A stretch of DNA of 64,000 nucleotides, taken from assembly GCF_020075545.1 (NCBI RefSeq), contig NZ_JAIQZK010000002.1:310001-374000 (forward strand), given 5' to 3'. Both the position numbers and the translations under genes were made by a program. A model generated the notes under the pieces. That model was not told the origin of the DNA, did not search any database, and saw only the letters and a list, made by a program, of their open reading frames with translations. Shown here one piece after another: positions 49,720 through 57,918 of this stretch; the stretch's first letter is position 1, and each line of letters starts with the position of its first letter. The DNA is from Nocardioides sp. TRM66260-LWL (GTDB taxonomy: Bacteria; Actinomycetota; Actinomycetes; Propionibacteriales; Nocardioidaceae).

Positions 49720-51504
49720 TCACTCCAGCCGGGTGTAGCCGATGCGGACCGTGAAGCCCTTGACGTCGTAGTGCGAGCCGGCGGCCGTGTAGACGCTCCA
49801 GCCGACGTAGCCGTCGTCGTAGACGTGGGTCGCCCCTCGCACGGAGTCACCGGGGTGGCTGCGGAGCTCGGGCGTGAGGAGGGTGTCGCCGTCGTAGCCA
49901 CCGAGACGTCTGAGGTACGAGACGTAGGCCTGGCTGCGCGGCTCGTCGCTCGAGGCGCCGCCGACGACCGTGACGCTCACAGAGTCGTACCTGAAGGCGA
50001 CCGGAGCGGTCAGGCCATGACCGGTGCTGACGAAGGTGTCGCTGATCGACCCCTGGCAGCGGGTGGCGGTGCGCAGGCTCATGCCGCCCCGCCAGCCGCG
50101 CACGAAGCCGACCTTCAGCGTCGAGCAGCGTCCGACGTTCCGGCCCGTCAGGGAGCCGGCGGCGGTGACGGTGCGGGTGTAGACGTGCTGCCGCAGCCGC
50201 TTGCCGGAGACGTTGATCGTGAGCGACCGGCCGCGCGTCGTGTTGCCGACCTCGTCGATCGCGGTCGTGCGGAGCGTGTAGCGACCCGAGCTCAGCGCGC
50301 GTCCGGTCGAGGAGCGACCCGAGAACCGGACGCCGGAGGGGGAGCCGTCGAAGGAGGCGACGACGTGTCCGCGCCGGTCGAGCACCTGGTGCCGGATGCC
50401 CACGCCGCTGACGCCGCCCGCGACCCGCGTGGTGACGATGAGGTCGTCGCGGTAGCCGTCGACGGCCGGGTAGACGCTGGCGCGGCTCAGCCGCACCGAG
50501 ACCCGCCCCGGCGGAGTCGCGTCGACCAGGAGCCGGTAGGGCTCCAGGGGTCCGGTGAGGGTGCCGACGTCGGGGTCCTGGTAGGTCAGCGTGCCACCGA
50601 GGTCGTAGGCCCCGGTGCGCAGCGAGCGCACGTCGAGGGTGGCCCGGACGACGCCGTCGCTGGTGCGCAGGCCGGTGAGCGGGCCGCCGACGCCGGACAC
50701 GAGGCGGCCCTGGGCGTCACGGACGGTGAGATCGGCGTCGAACGGCCCGGCCGCGTCGACGGCGAGGGTGATCGGCAGCCGCCGGGGAGCCGTCGTCCGG
50801 GTCTGGGCGTAGACGTACCCCCCGAAGGTGCGCCGCACGACCAGGTCGCGCGAGAGCCCGGCCAGCGGCGTGCACACCCAGCGGAGCGCGTCGCAGCGAC
50901 GCACCTGCGCGGTGTGGCGGCCGTCGGGCAGGTCGAGCGTCGTCGCGCCGTCGCGGGCGATCTCCTGGCCGCCGACGAAGCCCCCGCCGGTGACGAACGC
51001 GACGTCGAGCCGGCCACCGCCGCCCGGGTCGGCGACCGTGACGTCGAACGGCGGGTCGTCCTGCCCGACCGCGGTGTCGGTGGGCCAGGTGACCGACGGC
51101 GTCACGTCGCTGACCGGCACGCTCGCGGTGGCGCGCTGGGCCGTGGCGCAGTCGACGTCGCTGTTGCTGGCGCACGGCGCGACCACCAGCGAGGCCGGGT
51201 TCGGCAGGCCCCAGGTGGCGAGGTCCAGCGTGACGACGCCACCTGACGGCACGGCGACCACCTGCGGTGCCAGCTGGGCCTCGCTGCCCTCGAACGGCGC
51301 GAGCGTCGCGCGGACGTACGGCGCATCGGTCGTGACCTGCACGCTCAGGCGCCCGGGCGCGGGATCGCTCGCGGCGCCGATGCTCACCGAGAAGCCGGTG
51401 GCGGCGGATCCGGGCGGCGCGAGCACACCGAGGGCCATCAGGCCGCCGATCGCGGCGGCGACGAGGCGTGGACGGGGTCGCGGGACGTGGGTGCGCAGGC
51501 GCAT
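49720..51504 (-). CDS. Secreted multidomain beta-rich protein, paralogue 2
   Basis: A 594-aa paralogue with signal peptide (LVAAAIGGLMALGVLAPPGSAA). Shared blocks with its neighbours: GRLSVQVTTDAPYVRATLAP, LDLATWGLPNPASLVVAPCA, VTVADPGGGGRLDV, VYPAVDGYRDDL, SSGRYTLRTTAIDEVGNTTR, KRLRQHVYTRTVTAAGSL, and the end FTVRIGYTRLE. The conserved Cys pairs suggest disulfides outside the cell. The block DGYRDDL resembles FlgD-Ig-like domains. Separate ATG and 114-base upstream gap indicate its own promoter or a loose operon. Confidence 0.7.
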   Translation of the reverse strand: MRLRTHVPRPRPRLVAAAIGGLMALGVLAPPGSAATGFSVSIGAASDPAPGRLSVQVTTDAPYVRATLAPFEGSEAQLAPQVVAVPSGGVVTLDLATWGLPNPASLVVAPCASNSDVDCATAQRATASVPVSDVTPSVTWPTDTAVGQDDPPFDVTVADPGGGGRLDVAFVTGGGFVGGQEIARDGATTLDLPDGRHTAQVRRCDALRWVCTPLAGLSRDLVVRRTFGGYVYAQTRTTAPRRLPITLAVDAAGPFDADLTVRDAQGRLVSGVGGPLTGLRTSDGVVRATLDVRSLRTGAYDLGGTLTYQDPDVGTLTGPLEPYRLLVDATPPGRVSVRLSRASVYPAVDGYRDDLIVTTRVAGGVSGVGIRHQVLDRRGHVVASFDGSPSGVRFSGRSSTGRALSSGRYTLRTTAIDEVGNTTRGRSLTINVSGKRLRQHVYTRTVTAAGSLTGRNVGRCSTLKVGFVRGWRGGMSLRTATRCQGSISDTFVSTGHGLTAPVAFRYDSVSVTVVGGASSDEPRSQAYVSYLRRLGGYDGDTLLTPELRSHPGDSVRGATHVYDDGYVGWSVYTAAGSHYDVKGFTVRIGYTRLE

Positions 51505-51618
51505 GGGGAGCTCCGAGAGTGGGGTCTGCGTGACGGGAGGGTCCGTCGCGCGTTTGCGACCCTAGGGCCGGGCACCGACATCCGTCACCGGAACCGGGCA
51601 CCCGGTCTGGTCCGGGGG

Positions 51619-53430
51619 TCACTCCAGCCGCGTGTAGACCAGCCGCACGGTGAACCGGCGCAGGTCATACCGCGCGCCCGCCGCGGTGAAGACCTCCCAG
51701 CCGACCGTCCGGTCGCCGAACACCAGGGCCTCGGCCGCCACGCCGGGGCCCGCGTGCGGGCCGACGGTCGAGGCCAGACGGGTCGGGTCGGTGGTGGAGC
51801 CGTCGGTGCGGGCGTAGTCGAGGTAGGCGAGGCTGCGCGGCGCGCCACGGGCGGCGCCGCCCTCGACCGTCACCTTGAGCGAGTCGTAGCGGAGCGCGTC
51901 GGGCACGCGGACGGCGTGGACGGTGCTGACCAGCGTCTGCCGCACGGTGCCGCGGCAGCGGGTCGCGGTCTCGAGCCCGAGCGAGCCCGACCACCCGTGA
52001 GACGACGGCTGCCGCAGCCGCGAGCAGCGACCGACGTAGCGGTCGACCAGGGAGCCCGCGGCCGAGACCGTGCGGGTCAGGACGTGCTGGCGCAGCCGCT
52101 GCCCGGACGCGGTGATCGTCACGCTCGGCCCCCGGGTGGCGTTGCCGACGCCGTCGGTGGCCACGGTGACCACCGTGTACCGCCCGGCCGGCACCACGGC
52201 ACCGGACGCGTCGCGTCCGTCCCAGGTGAGCGCGCCCGGGAAGTCGGACTCCAGCGTGCGCACCAGCCGTCCCACGCGATCGCGGATCTCGTGCCGCACG
52301 GCGACGTCGTAGGCGTCGTCGGGCGCGACGTCGGTGATCAGCCGCACGGAGTCGCGGTAGCCGTCGCGCGCGGGGTAGAAGGTCGACGGCGAGGCGCGCA
52401 CGGTGACGTCGCGGGGCGCGTCGGCGTCCAGCACGACCGTCACTGCGCCCAGCTCCCCGGCGTAGGGGCCGACGGTGGCCACGTCGAAGGATCCGCCGAC
52501 CTCGACCCGGTACGCCCCCGACGGCAGGCCGGCGAGGTCGAGCGGCAGCAGCGCGGTGCCCCCGGTGCCCCCGGAGCCGTCCGCGTCGACCGGGACGGCG
52601 GCGACCCGCCCGCCGCGTCCGGGCAGCACGGCTCCGGTGTCAGCATCGCGCACGACGACGTCGGCGTCGAGCGTGGCGGGCCGGGGCGTGACCGTGACCT
52701 GCAGCGTCGAGCGCGGCCCGACGACGGCGTCGGCGTGGTCCAGCACCTCTACCGTGCCACGCAGGTCGCGCTGCACCCGCACCCGGCGGCTCTTGCCGGC
52801 GAGGTCATGACAGACGGTGCCGGTGTGGTCGCAGCGCCGCACCTGGAGGGTCAGGTCGCCGTCGGGCAGCCGGAGCACGCTGCTCTCGCCGCTGGCGCTG
52901 CGCGCGAGCCCGGTGCCGCCGTCGACCCCGCGATCGCTGGTCCAGCGCACGCGCAGGGTGCCTCCACCATCGGGGTCGGAGGTCGTGACGACGTAGTCGG
53001 GGTCGCCAGGCTCCACCACGGTCGCGTCGGGCCAGGTGACCTCGGGGACGGCGTCGAGCGGGGCGACGGCCACGGAGGTGGCCGGCTGGCAGCTGCCGGC
53101 GTCCCCGTTGGCGCAGGCGTCGACGGTCAGCATCGCGCTCGCCGGCAGGCCCCAGGTGGCGAGATCGAGGTCGAGGCCGGCGTCGCCGACCCGCTGGAGC
53201 AGGCCCACCAGCTCGCCGCCGTCGGGCGCCGCGAGGCGCGCCCGCACGTAGGGCGCCGTCGTGGTGACGTGGGCGGTGAGCCGGCCGGCGGCGGGCGTCG
53301 CGACCTCGCTGACCTGGACGTCGGGGGGCGGCTGGTCGGCGGCGCTCGCGGCCGGTGCGGCGAGCACGCCGAGCGCGAGCAGGGCAACGACGGTCGGCAC
53401 GGTGGGACGGACGGGGAGGGGCAGGCGCAT
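51619..53430 (-). CDS. Secreted multidomain beta-rich protein, paralogue 3
   Basis: A 603-aa paralogue with signal peptide (VPTVVALLALGVLAAPAASAA). The same order of blocks appears: GRLTAHVTTTAPYVRARLAA, LDLATWGLPASAMLTVDACA, TSDPDGGGTLRV, FYPARDGYRDSV, PAGRYTVVTVATDGVGNATR, QRLRQHVLTRTVSAAGSL, and FTVRLVYTRLE. It is first in the direction of transcription of the three-gene array. Closest to paralogue 2. Function unknown. Confidence 0.7.
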   Translation of the reverse strand: MRLPLPVRPTVPTVVALLALGVLAAPAASAADQPPPDVQVSEVATPAAGRLTAHVTTTAPYVRARLAAPDGGELVGLLQRVGDAGLDLDLATWGLPASAMLTVDACANGDAGSCQPATSVAVAPLDAVPEVTWPDATVVEPGDPDYVVTTSDPDGGGTLRVRWTSDRGVDGGTGLARSASGESSVLRLPDGDLTLQVRRCDHTGTVCHDLAGKSRRVRVQRDLRGTVEVLDHADAVVGPRSTLQVTVTPRPATLDADVVVRDADTGAVLPGRGGRVAAVPVDADGSGGTGGTALLPLDLAGLPSGAYRVEVGGSFDVATVGPYAGELGAVTVVLDADAPRDVTVRASPSTFYPARDGYRDSVRLITDVAPDDAYDVAVRHEIRDRVGRLVRTLESDFPGALTWDGRDASGAVVPAGRYTVVTVATDGVGNATRGPSVTITASGQRLRQHVLTRTVSAAGSLVDRYVGRCSRLRQPSSHGWSGSLGLETATRCRGTVRQTLVSTVHAVRVPDALRYDSLKVTVEGGAARGAPRSLAYLDYARTDGSTTDPTRLASTVGPHAGPGVAAEALVFGDRTVGWEVFTAAGARYDLRRFTVRLVYTRLE

Positions 53431-53520
53431 GCGAGTGCTTCCGAGACGGGGCCGGGCGGGGGTGCCCGGCCGCGGAGGCAGCCTAGGGGCGGGCGCCGAC
53501 AGTCGTCCCGCGATCGAGCA

Positions 53521-53997
53521 CTACGGCTGGTGCTCGCCCTTGATCACGAAGAAGGTGCCGCGGATCTCGCCGGCCAGCTTCGAGCGCTGCCGCGCGAACC
53601 TGAACCGGTCAACCAGCTCCTCGGGCACCTCCATGCCCTGCGCGAGCTTGAACCCGACGGCCCGCTTGCCGCCCTCGGCGAGCGTGTAGAGCACGTTGAC
53701 CGCCAGTCCGGACTCGTGGAACACGTGACTCCAGCGGATGCCGTCGACCTCGCACTCGGCCGCCTCGAGCACCGGCGAGGCGATCACGAGGTCGCGCTCC
53801 TCGCGCAGCACCCGCGCCACGTACGCGGCGATCTCCGCACCGCGCCCCTCCCCCGCCGGATGCGTGGTGAACACGTGGTCGTACTTGGTCGAGAAGTAGC
53901 GGGCCTCGTGGGCCCGCAGGCCGGCGAGCGCGTCGGCGACCGGCGAGCTCTCCAGGCCGACGGTGGAGACATCCTGGAAGTCGACGACGTAGGCCAT
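53521..53997 (-). CDS. Hypothetical protein
   Basis: A 158-aa soluble acidic protein beginning MAYVVDFQDVSTVGLESSP. It contains VVDFQDV, HEARYFSTKYDHVFTTHP and FHESGLAVNVLYTLAEGGKRAVGFKL, alternating helices and strands; no family recognised with confidence. Start ATG with GGAGCC upstream. Not obviously linked to the secreted paralogues (its 3' end is 90 bases from the third). Confidence 0.55.
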   Translation of the reverse strand: MAYVVDFQDVSTVGLESSPVADALAGLRAHEARYFSTKYDHVFTTHPAGEGRGAEIAAYVARVLREERDLVIASPVLEAAECEVDGIRWSHVFHESGLAVNVLYTLAEGGKRAVGFKLAQGMEVPEELVDRFRFARQRSKLAGEIRGTFFVIKGEHQP

Positions 53998-54036
53998 GGC
54001 GGGCTCCTGCGGGGACTCGGATCGGGCGTGATCACG

Positions 54037-55008
54037 CTACTCGACCCAGATGCCCCTCGCGACGAGCGTCACGTCCGACCCCTCGGGCACCATCGAGCCG
54101 GGCGCCGGATCGGTCGTGTAGGCCGGGCTGGAGCAGTAGCAGACGACCATGCGGTCGGCGCTGAGGCCGGCCTCGCCGAGGACACGACGGTAGGCGGCCG
54201 CCTCCGCCTCCTCGGGCCGGCGGTCGAGCACCGCTCCGGGTCCCGGCACCCCGACCAGGCCCGGCAGGTAGGTGACGGTGTCGAGCAGGGCGTCGACGCG
54301 GGCGCAGGCGTCGGCCTCGTCGGAGACCACCGTGAAGTCGACGCCGCCCGTCCGCGTCGTGGCCTCGCATCGCGTCCGGCCGCGATCGTCGACCGACGCC
54401 ACGGCGTCGAAGCGCTCGGCCTCGACGCCCGGGGCGAGGTCGGCGATGCGGCGTGCCGTGCCCGGGTCGACCACGTCTCCGAGGGGATGGCGATCTCTCG
54501 TGAAGACGTCGACCTGGGTAGTCGGGTCGACCGACTCGGCCTCGCACGCCCTGGCCACCGTGGGCGGATCGACGATCGCTGTGTCGACGGCAACGCCCGG
54601 ACACGGGAGCGCGTTCACCGGGAAGTCCTCCGGCACCGCGATCGCGACGTGCCCCGATCCCACCCACCGCGTGCCCGGCGGCGGAGCCGGGGCGTCGCTC
54701 GCGGCAGGCGAGGGCGAGCCGCTCGCCGCCGGGTCGGTGGCGACCGGCGCGGGCGCCGGACGTCCGGTGGCGGTCAGCACGACGGCTCCGAGCACCGACG
54801 CGGCGGCGAGCCCGGCGACGGCGACCGTCCCGGTGCGCACGCGCCGACGCCGGGCGGCGCCGCGACGCACCGCGTCCAGCGGCGGCGGGCCGACGGCGAT
54901 CCGCTCGGCCAGCACGTCGAGGGCTCCCGTCAGCCGGTCGCCGTCGAACGATCCGGTGGCCTCGGTGGGCTCGGTGGGCCCGGTGGATCCGGTGGGCTCG
55001 TGGGTCAC
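54037..55008 (-). CDS. Membrane protein coupled to ECF sigma factor, with PASTA-like tail (putative anti-sigma)
   Basis: A 323-aa protein: Thr/Pro/Glu-rich cytoplasmic start, basic RRGAARRRRVRTG, one hydrophobic segment (TVAVAGLAAASVLGAVVLTATG, about residues 75-97), a Pro/Ala/Ser-rich spacer, and an extracytoplasmic domain ending in a PASTA-like module (GLSADRMVVCYCSSPAYTTD...GSMVPEGSDVTLVARG). PASTA modules bind peptidoglycan fragments or beta-lactams. Its GTG overlaps the sigma factor stop (GTGA), so it is probably the cognate anti-sigma or sensor. Confidence 0.65.
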   Translation of the reverse strand: MTHEPTGSTGPTEPTEATGSFDGDRLTGALDVLAERIAVGPPPLDAVRRGAARRRRVRTGTVAVAGLAAASVLGAVVLTATGRPAPAPVATDPAASGSPSPAASDAPAPPPGTRWVGSGHVAIAVPEDFPVNALPCPGVAVDTAIVDPPTVARACEAESVDPTTQVDVFTRDRHPLGDVVDPGTARRIADLAPGVEAERFDAVASVDDRGRTRCEATTRTGGVDFTVVSDEADACARVDALLDTVTYLPGLVGVPGPGAVLDRRPEEAEAAAYRRVLGEAGLSADRMVVCYCSSPAYTTDPAPGSMVPEGSDVTLVARGIWVE

Positions 55009-55520
55009 AGCGTCTCCCGCAGCTCGATGAGGCCGGGATCCTGGGCCAGGACCCGGAGGGCGCGTGAGAGCCGGCTCTTCACCGTGCCGGGCGGCACGCC
55101 GAGCGCCTGCGCGGTCTGCTGCTCGCTCAGGTGCGCGTAGTACCGCAGGACGACGACCTGCCGCTGGTCCGCGCCGAGCCCGGCCAGGGCCCGACTGACC
55201 GCGTCGGCGTCGTCGAGGCGGTCGGCGCCGTCGTCGACCGCCGTCTCGGGCAGGTGCTCGGTGGGACGCTCGCCCCACCAGCGCCGCCGCCGCGAGCCGG
55301 CCAGCGTCGTCACCAGCACGCGGTGCACGTACGCGTCGCGGTCGTCGGCCTCGCAGATCCGCGACCACCGCGGCAGGCACCGCTCCAGCGCCGACTGGAC
55401 GACGTCCTCGGCCTCCGCCCCGCGGCAGCCCATCAGCACGGCGGCCCGCACGAGGCGGGGCCAGCGCGCGGTGACGTACGCGGCGAAGTCGGCGTCGAGC
55501 GCCGCCCGGTCTGCTCTCAC
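55005..55520 (-). CDS. ECF RNA polymerase sigma factor (SigE/SigM-like)
   Basis: A 171-aa ECF sigma factor. Region 2: FAAYVTARWPRLVRAAVLMGCRGAEAEDVVQSALERCLPRWSRI split over residues ~11-55; region 4 HTH: LGADQRQVVVLRYYAHLSEQQTAQALGVPPGTVKSRLSRAL split over ~120-160. This matches the SigE-family (TIGR02983) group of actinobacteria. Start uncertain between GTG 55520 and GTG 55526; 55520 lies 8 bases after a CGTC -10-like element. Coupled by GTGA overlap to the membrane protein at 54037. Confidence 0.88.
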   Translation of the reverse strand: MRADRAALDADFAAYVTARWPRLVRAAVLMGCRGAEAEDVVQSALERCLPRWSRICEADDRDAYVHRVLVTTLAGSRRRRWWGERPTEHLPETAVDDGADRLDDADAVSRALAGLGADQRQVVVLRYYAHLSEQQTAQALGVPPGTVKSRLSRALRVLAQDPGLIELRETL

Positions 55521-55528
55521 ACCCACCT

Positions 55529-55555
55529 GACGCGCCAGGCCGCCGGATCGGTTCC
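55529..55555 (-). promoter_or_regulatory. Possible autoregulated ECF promoter
   Basis: Minus strand GGAACC (55555 to 55550), 17-base spacer, CGTC (55532 to 55529) directly before the sigma gene. GGAAC-N16-17-CGTC is the general form of ECF promoters. Only one example, so uncertain. Confidence 0.35.
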
Positions 55556-55572
55556 GCCGGCCGCCGTCGGGC

Positions 55573-55857
55573 TCAGCGGCTCCGCTCCTCCGTGTGCTCG
55601 CGCAGCGCGAGCAGCGCGCCGACCCACACCGCCCAAATCGTGAGCGCGATCGAGCCGACGCCACCGACGAGCAGGCCCGCGAGCCCGACGACCGTCGCCA
55701 GCCCGCCCCCGGAGCCGTCCACGCCGTCCGAGCCGTCCGGGCCGGCCTGGGAGGCGCCCCAGATGAGCACCGCGGCGAGCAGGAGCAGCGCGACGGCGAA
55801 GACCAGCAGGCCGGTGCGGGTGACCTTCTCGCCGCCGCCGAGGGTGGTCTGGCTCAT
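55573..55857 (-). CDS. Small two-TM membrane protein
   Basis: A 94-aa protein with hydrophobic segments at about 17-36 and 54-85, separated by a Gly/Asp/Ser-rich loop (GPDGSDGVDGSGGG), and a charged C-terminal tail (ALREHTEERSR). No family recognised. It lies upstream of the sigma factor in the same direction with 52 bases between. Confidence 0.6.
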   Translation of the reverse strand: MSQTTLGGGEKVTRTGLLVFAVALLLLAAVLIWGASQAGPDGSDGVDGSGGGLATVVGLAGLLVGGVGSIALTIWAVWVGALLALREHTEERSR

Positions 55858-56052
55858 GACGTCTCCTTGTCCATAGGGGTCTCGCACTCTGCCAGACCGC
55901 AGCGCGGCTCGACGGCGGTTCGGCGGCGGTTCGAGGCGACGAGCACGGCGCCTGAGGGGGATCGACAGACCCTCCCACGCTCGCGACGCGGCGGCGAGGC
56001 TGGGAGCACCCCGGAGCCGAAGCACCGGGGACGCCGATCCCGAGGAGCCACC

Positions 56053-57009
56053 ATGCGCCACACCATCGACCCCGACCTCTCCCGCCTCGCCGGACGGCGC
56101 GTCGTCCTCACCGGCGGCAGCGACGGCATCGGCCGACGCATCGCCGAGCGGCTCGTCGCGGCCGGAGCCGACGTCGTCCTCCCGGTGCGGGACGAGGCCA
56201 AGGGCGCCGGCGTCGTCACCGCGCTGCGCGGCCTGCGCCCCGACGCCCGGGTGGGGGCCGAGCGCCTCGACCTCGCCAGCCTCGCGTCGGTGACGGCGTT
56301 CGCCGCGCGGATGGTCGCGGACGGCCGGCCCGTGCACGCCCTGATCGACAACGCGGGGCTGATGACGCCGCCGCAGCGACGGGTCACCGCCGACGGCTTC
56401 GAGCTGCAGCTGGGCGTGAACCACCTCGGCCACGTCGCGCTGATCGCCGGGCTGATGCCGGTGCTGAGCGCCGGTCGGGCCCGGATCGTCTCCCAGATCA
56501 GCGTGGCCGCGGCGTCGGGCGGCGTCCACTGGGACGACCTGCAGTGGGCCGAGCGCTACGACGCCACCGCGGCCTACCGGCAGTCGAAGATCGCGCAGGG
56601 CCTCTTCGGCCTCGAGCTCGCCCGCCGCAGCGCCGCGGAGGGCTGGGGGGTCACCAGCGTCCTCGCCCATCCCGGGGTGGCGCCGACGAACCTCCTGGCG
56701 GCGCAGCCGGGCTACGGCCGCGACGAGGCCCTCGGAGCGCGGCGGGTCATCGGGGCGCTGTCGTCGCTCGGCCTGCTGCTGGGCACGGCCGAGTCGGCCG
56801 CGCTGCCGGCCCTGGCGGCCGCGACCGCGCCGGACACCTCCGACGTCCAGCTCTACGGCCCCCGCGGCCTCGGCCGGCTCGGCGGCGCCCCGGCGCCGCA
56901 GCGCCTCTACCGCCCGTTGCGCGACGTCGCGGAGGCTCGCCGAGTGTGGGAGTGGTCGATCGAGGTCGTCGCGGCGCGGTTCCCGCGTGCGACGATGCCC
57001 CGGGTCTGA
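56053..57009 (+). CDS. SDR-family oxidoreductase (retinol-dehydrogenase-like)
   Basis: A 318-aa extended SDR. TGGSDGIG at residues 20-27, IDNAGLM for NNAG, catalytic Ser in IVSQISVAA and YRQSK as YxxxK; VLPVRDEAKG suggests NADP(H). The long C-terminal tail with LYGPRGLGRLGG is usual in actinobacterial SDRs near XRE/MmyB regulators. The regulator gene follows 27 bases later in the same direction and may control it. GAGGAGCC precedes the ATG. Confidence 0.85.
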   Translation: MRHTIDPDLSRLAGRRVVLTGGSDGIGRRIAERLVAAGADVVLPVRDEAKGAGVVTALRGLRPDARVGAERLDLASLASVTAFAARMVADGRPVHALIDNAGLMTPPQRRVTADGFELQLGVNHLGHVALIAGLMPVLSAGRARIVSQISVAAASGGVHWDDLQWAERYDATAAYRQSKIAQGLFGLELARRSAAEGWGVTSVLAHPGVAPTNLLAAQPGYGRDEALGARRVIGALSSLGLLLGTAESAALPALAAATAPDTSDVQLYGPRGLGRLGGAPAPQRLYRPLRDVAEARRVWEWSIEVVAARFPRATMPRV

Positions 57010-57036
57010 TCCGTCCGCGATCCGGAGGAGCCCAGC

Positions 57037-57918
57037 GTGACCGACCGAGCCGGCCTGGCGCAGTTCCTGCGACTGCGCCGCGAGGCCCTGCAGCCCGAGG
57101 ACGTCGGCCTGCCCCGCGGGCAGCGGCGGCGCACGACGGGTCTGCGCCGCGAGGAGATCGCGGCGCTGTGCCACATGTCGACCGACTACTACACGCGCCT
57201 CGAGCAGGAGCGCGGCCCGCAGCCCTCCGAGCAGATGATCTCCGCGATCGCCCAGGGCCTGCACCTGTCGCTCGACGAGCGCGACCACCTCTTCCGGCTG
57301 GCCGGCCACCGCCCGCCGCCGCGGGGCGCCGAGAGCCGTCACGTCGGCCCGGGGCTCCAGCGCATCCTCGACCGCCTGGTCGACACCCCGGCCGAGATCA
57401 CCACCGAGCTCGGCGTCACCCTGCGCCAGACGCCGCTGAGCGTCACGCTGGTGGGCGATCGCACGCGGCACGCCGGGCCCGAGCGCAGCCTCGGCTTCCG
57501 ATGGTTCACCAACCCGGCGTCCCGCCTGCCGCACCACCCCGACGACCACGAGCACCTCTCGCGGCTCTACGCGTCGGGACTGCGGGAGGTGGCCGCGCGC
57601 CGCGGCCCGGGATCCGAGGCGGCCCGGCTGGCCGAGCTGCTGCTGACGCGCAGCGCCGAGTTCCGGTCGCTGTGGGAGCGTCACGAGGTCGGCGTCCGGC
57701 CGCACGACACCAAGCGCTTCGTGCATCCCGAGGTCGGGACGCTGGAGCTGCAGTGCCAGACCCTCCTCGATCCCGAGCAGTCCCAGCGGCTGCTGGTCTA
57801 CACCGCCCCGCCGGGCTCGGAGGCCTACGAGCGGCTCGCGCTGCTGGCCGTCCTCGGACCGGTTCCGCCCGCCGCCTCCAGCAGCACCGCCTCCCAGCGC
57901 GGCAGCACCTCCGCGTAG
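57037..57918 (+). CDS. XRE-family regulator with MmyB-like ligand domain
   Basis: A 293-aa regulator. N-terminal HTH (about residues 8-75: LAQFLRLRREALQPEDVGLP, RRTTGLRREEIAALCHMSTDYYTRLEQERG) and a C-terminal MmyB-like domain (NPASRLPHHPDDHEHLSRLYASGLR, RRFVHPEVGTLEL-type block). These proteins regulate a neighbouring SDR gene in many actinobacteria, here the one immediately upstream; ligands are thought to be fatty-acid-like. GTG start with GGAGGAG upstream. Its last 94 bases overlap the convergent glycosyltransferase; the Ser/Ala-rich tail after LLAVLG is not family-conserved. Confidence 0.88.
   Translation: MTDRAGLAQFLRLRREALQPEDVGLPRGQRRRTTGLRREEIAALCHMSTDYYTRLEQERGPQPSEQMISAIAQGLHLSLDERDHLFRLAGHRPPPRGAESRHVGPGLQRILDRLVDTPAEITTELGVTLRQTPLSVTLVGDRTRHAGPERSLGFRWFTNPASRLPHHPDDHEHLSRLYASGLREVAARRGPGSEAARLAELLLTRSAEFRSLWERHEVGVRPHDTKRFVHPEVGTLELQCQTLLDPEQSQRLLVYTAPPGSEAYERLALLAVLGPVPPAASSSTASQRGSTSA

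Noticed and set aside
51487..55140. 1217-codon plus-strand frame across the secreted paralogues and sigma operon
   Set aside because: Shadow frame; overlaps signal-peptide-bearing genes with conserved paralogous blocks on the opposite strand.
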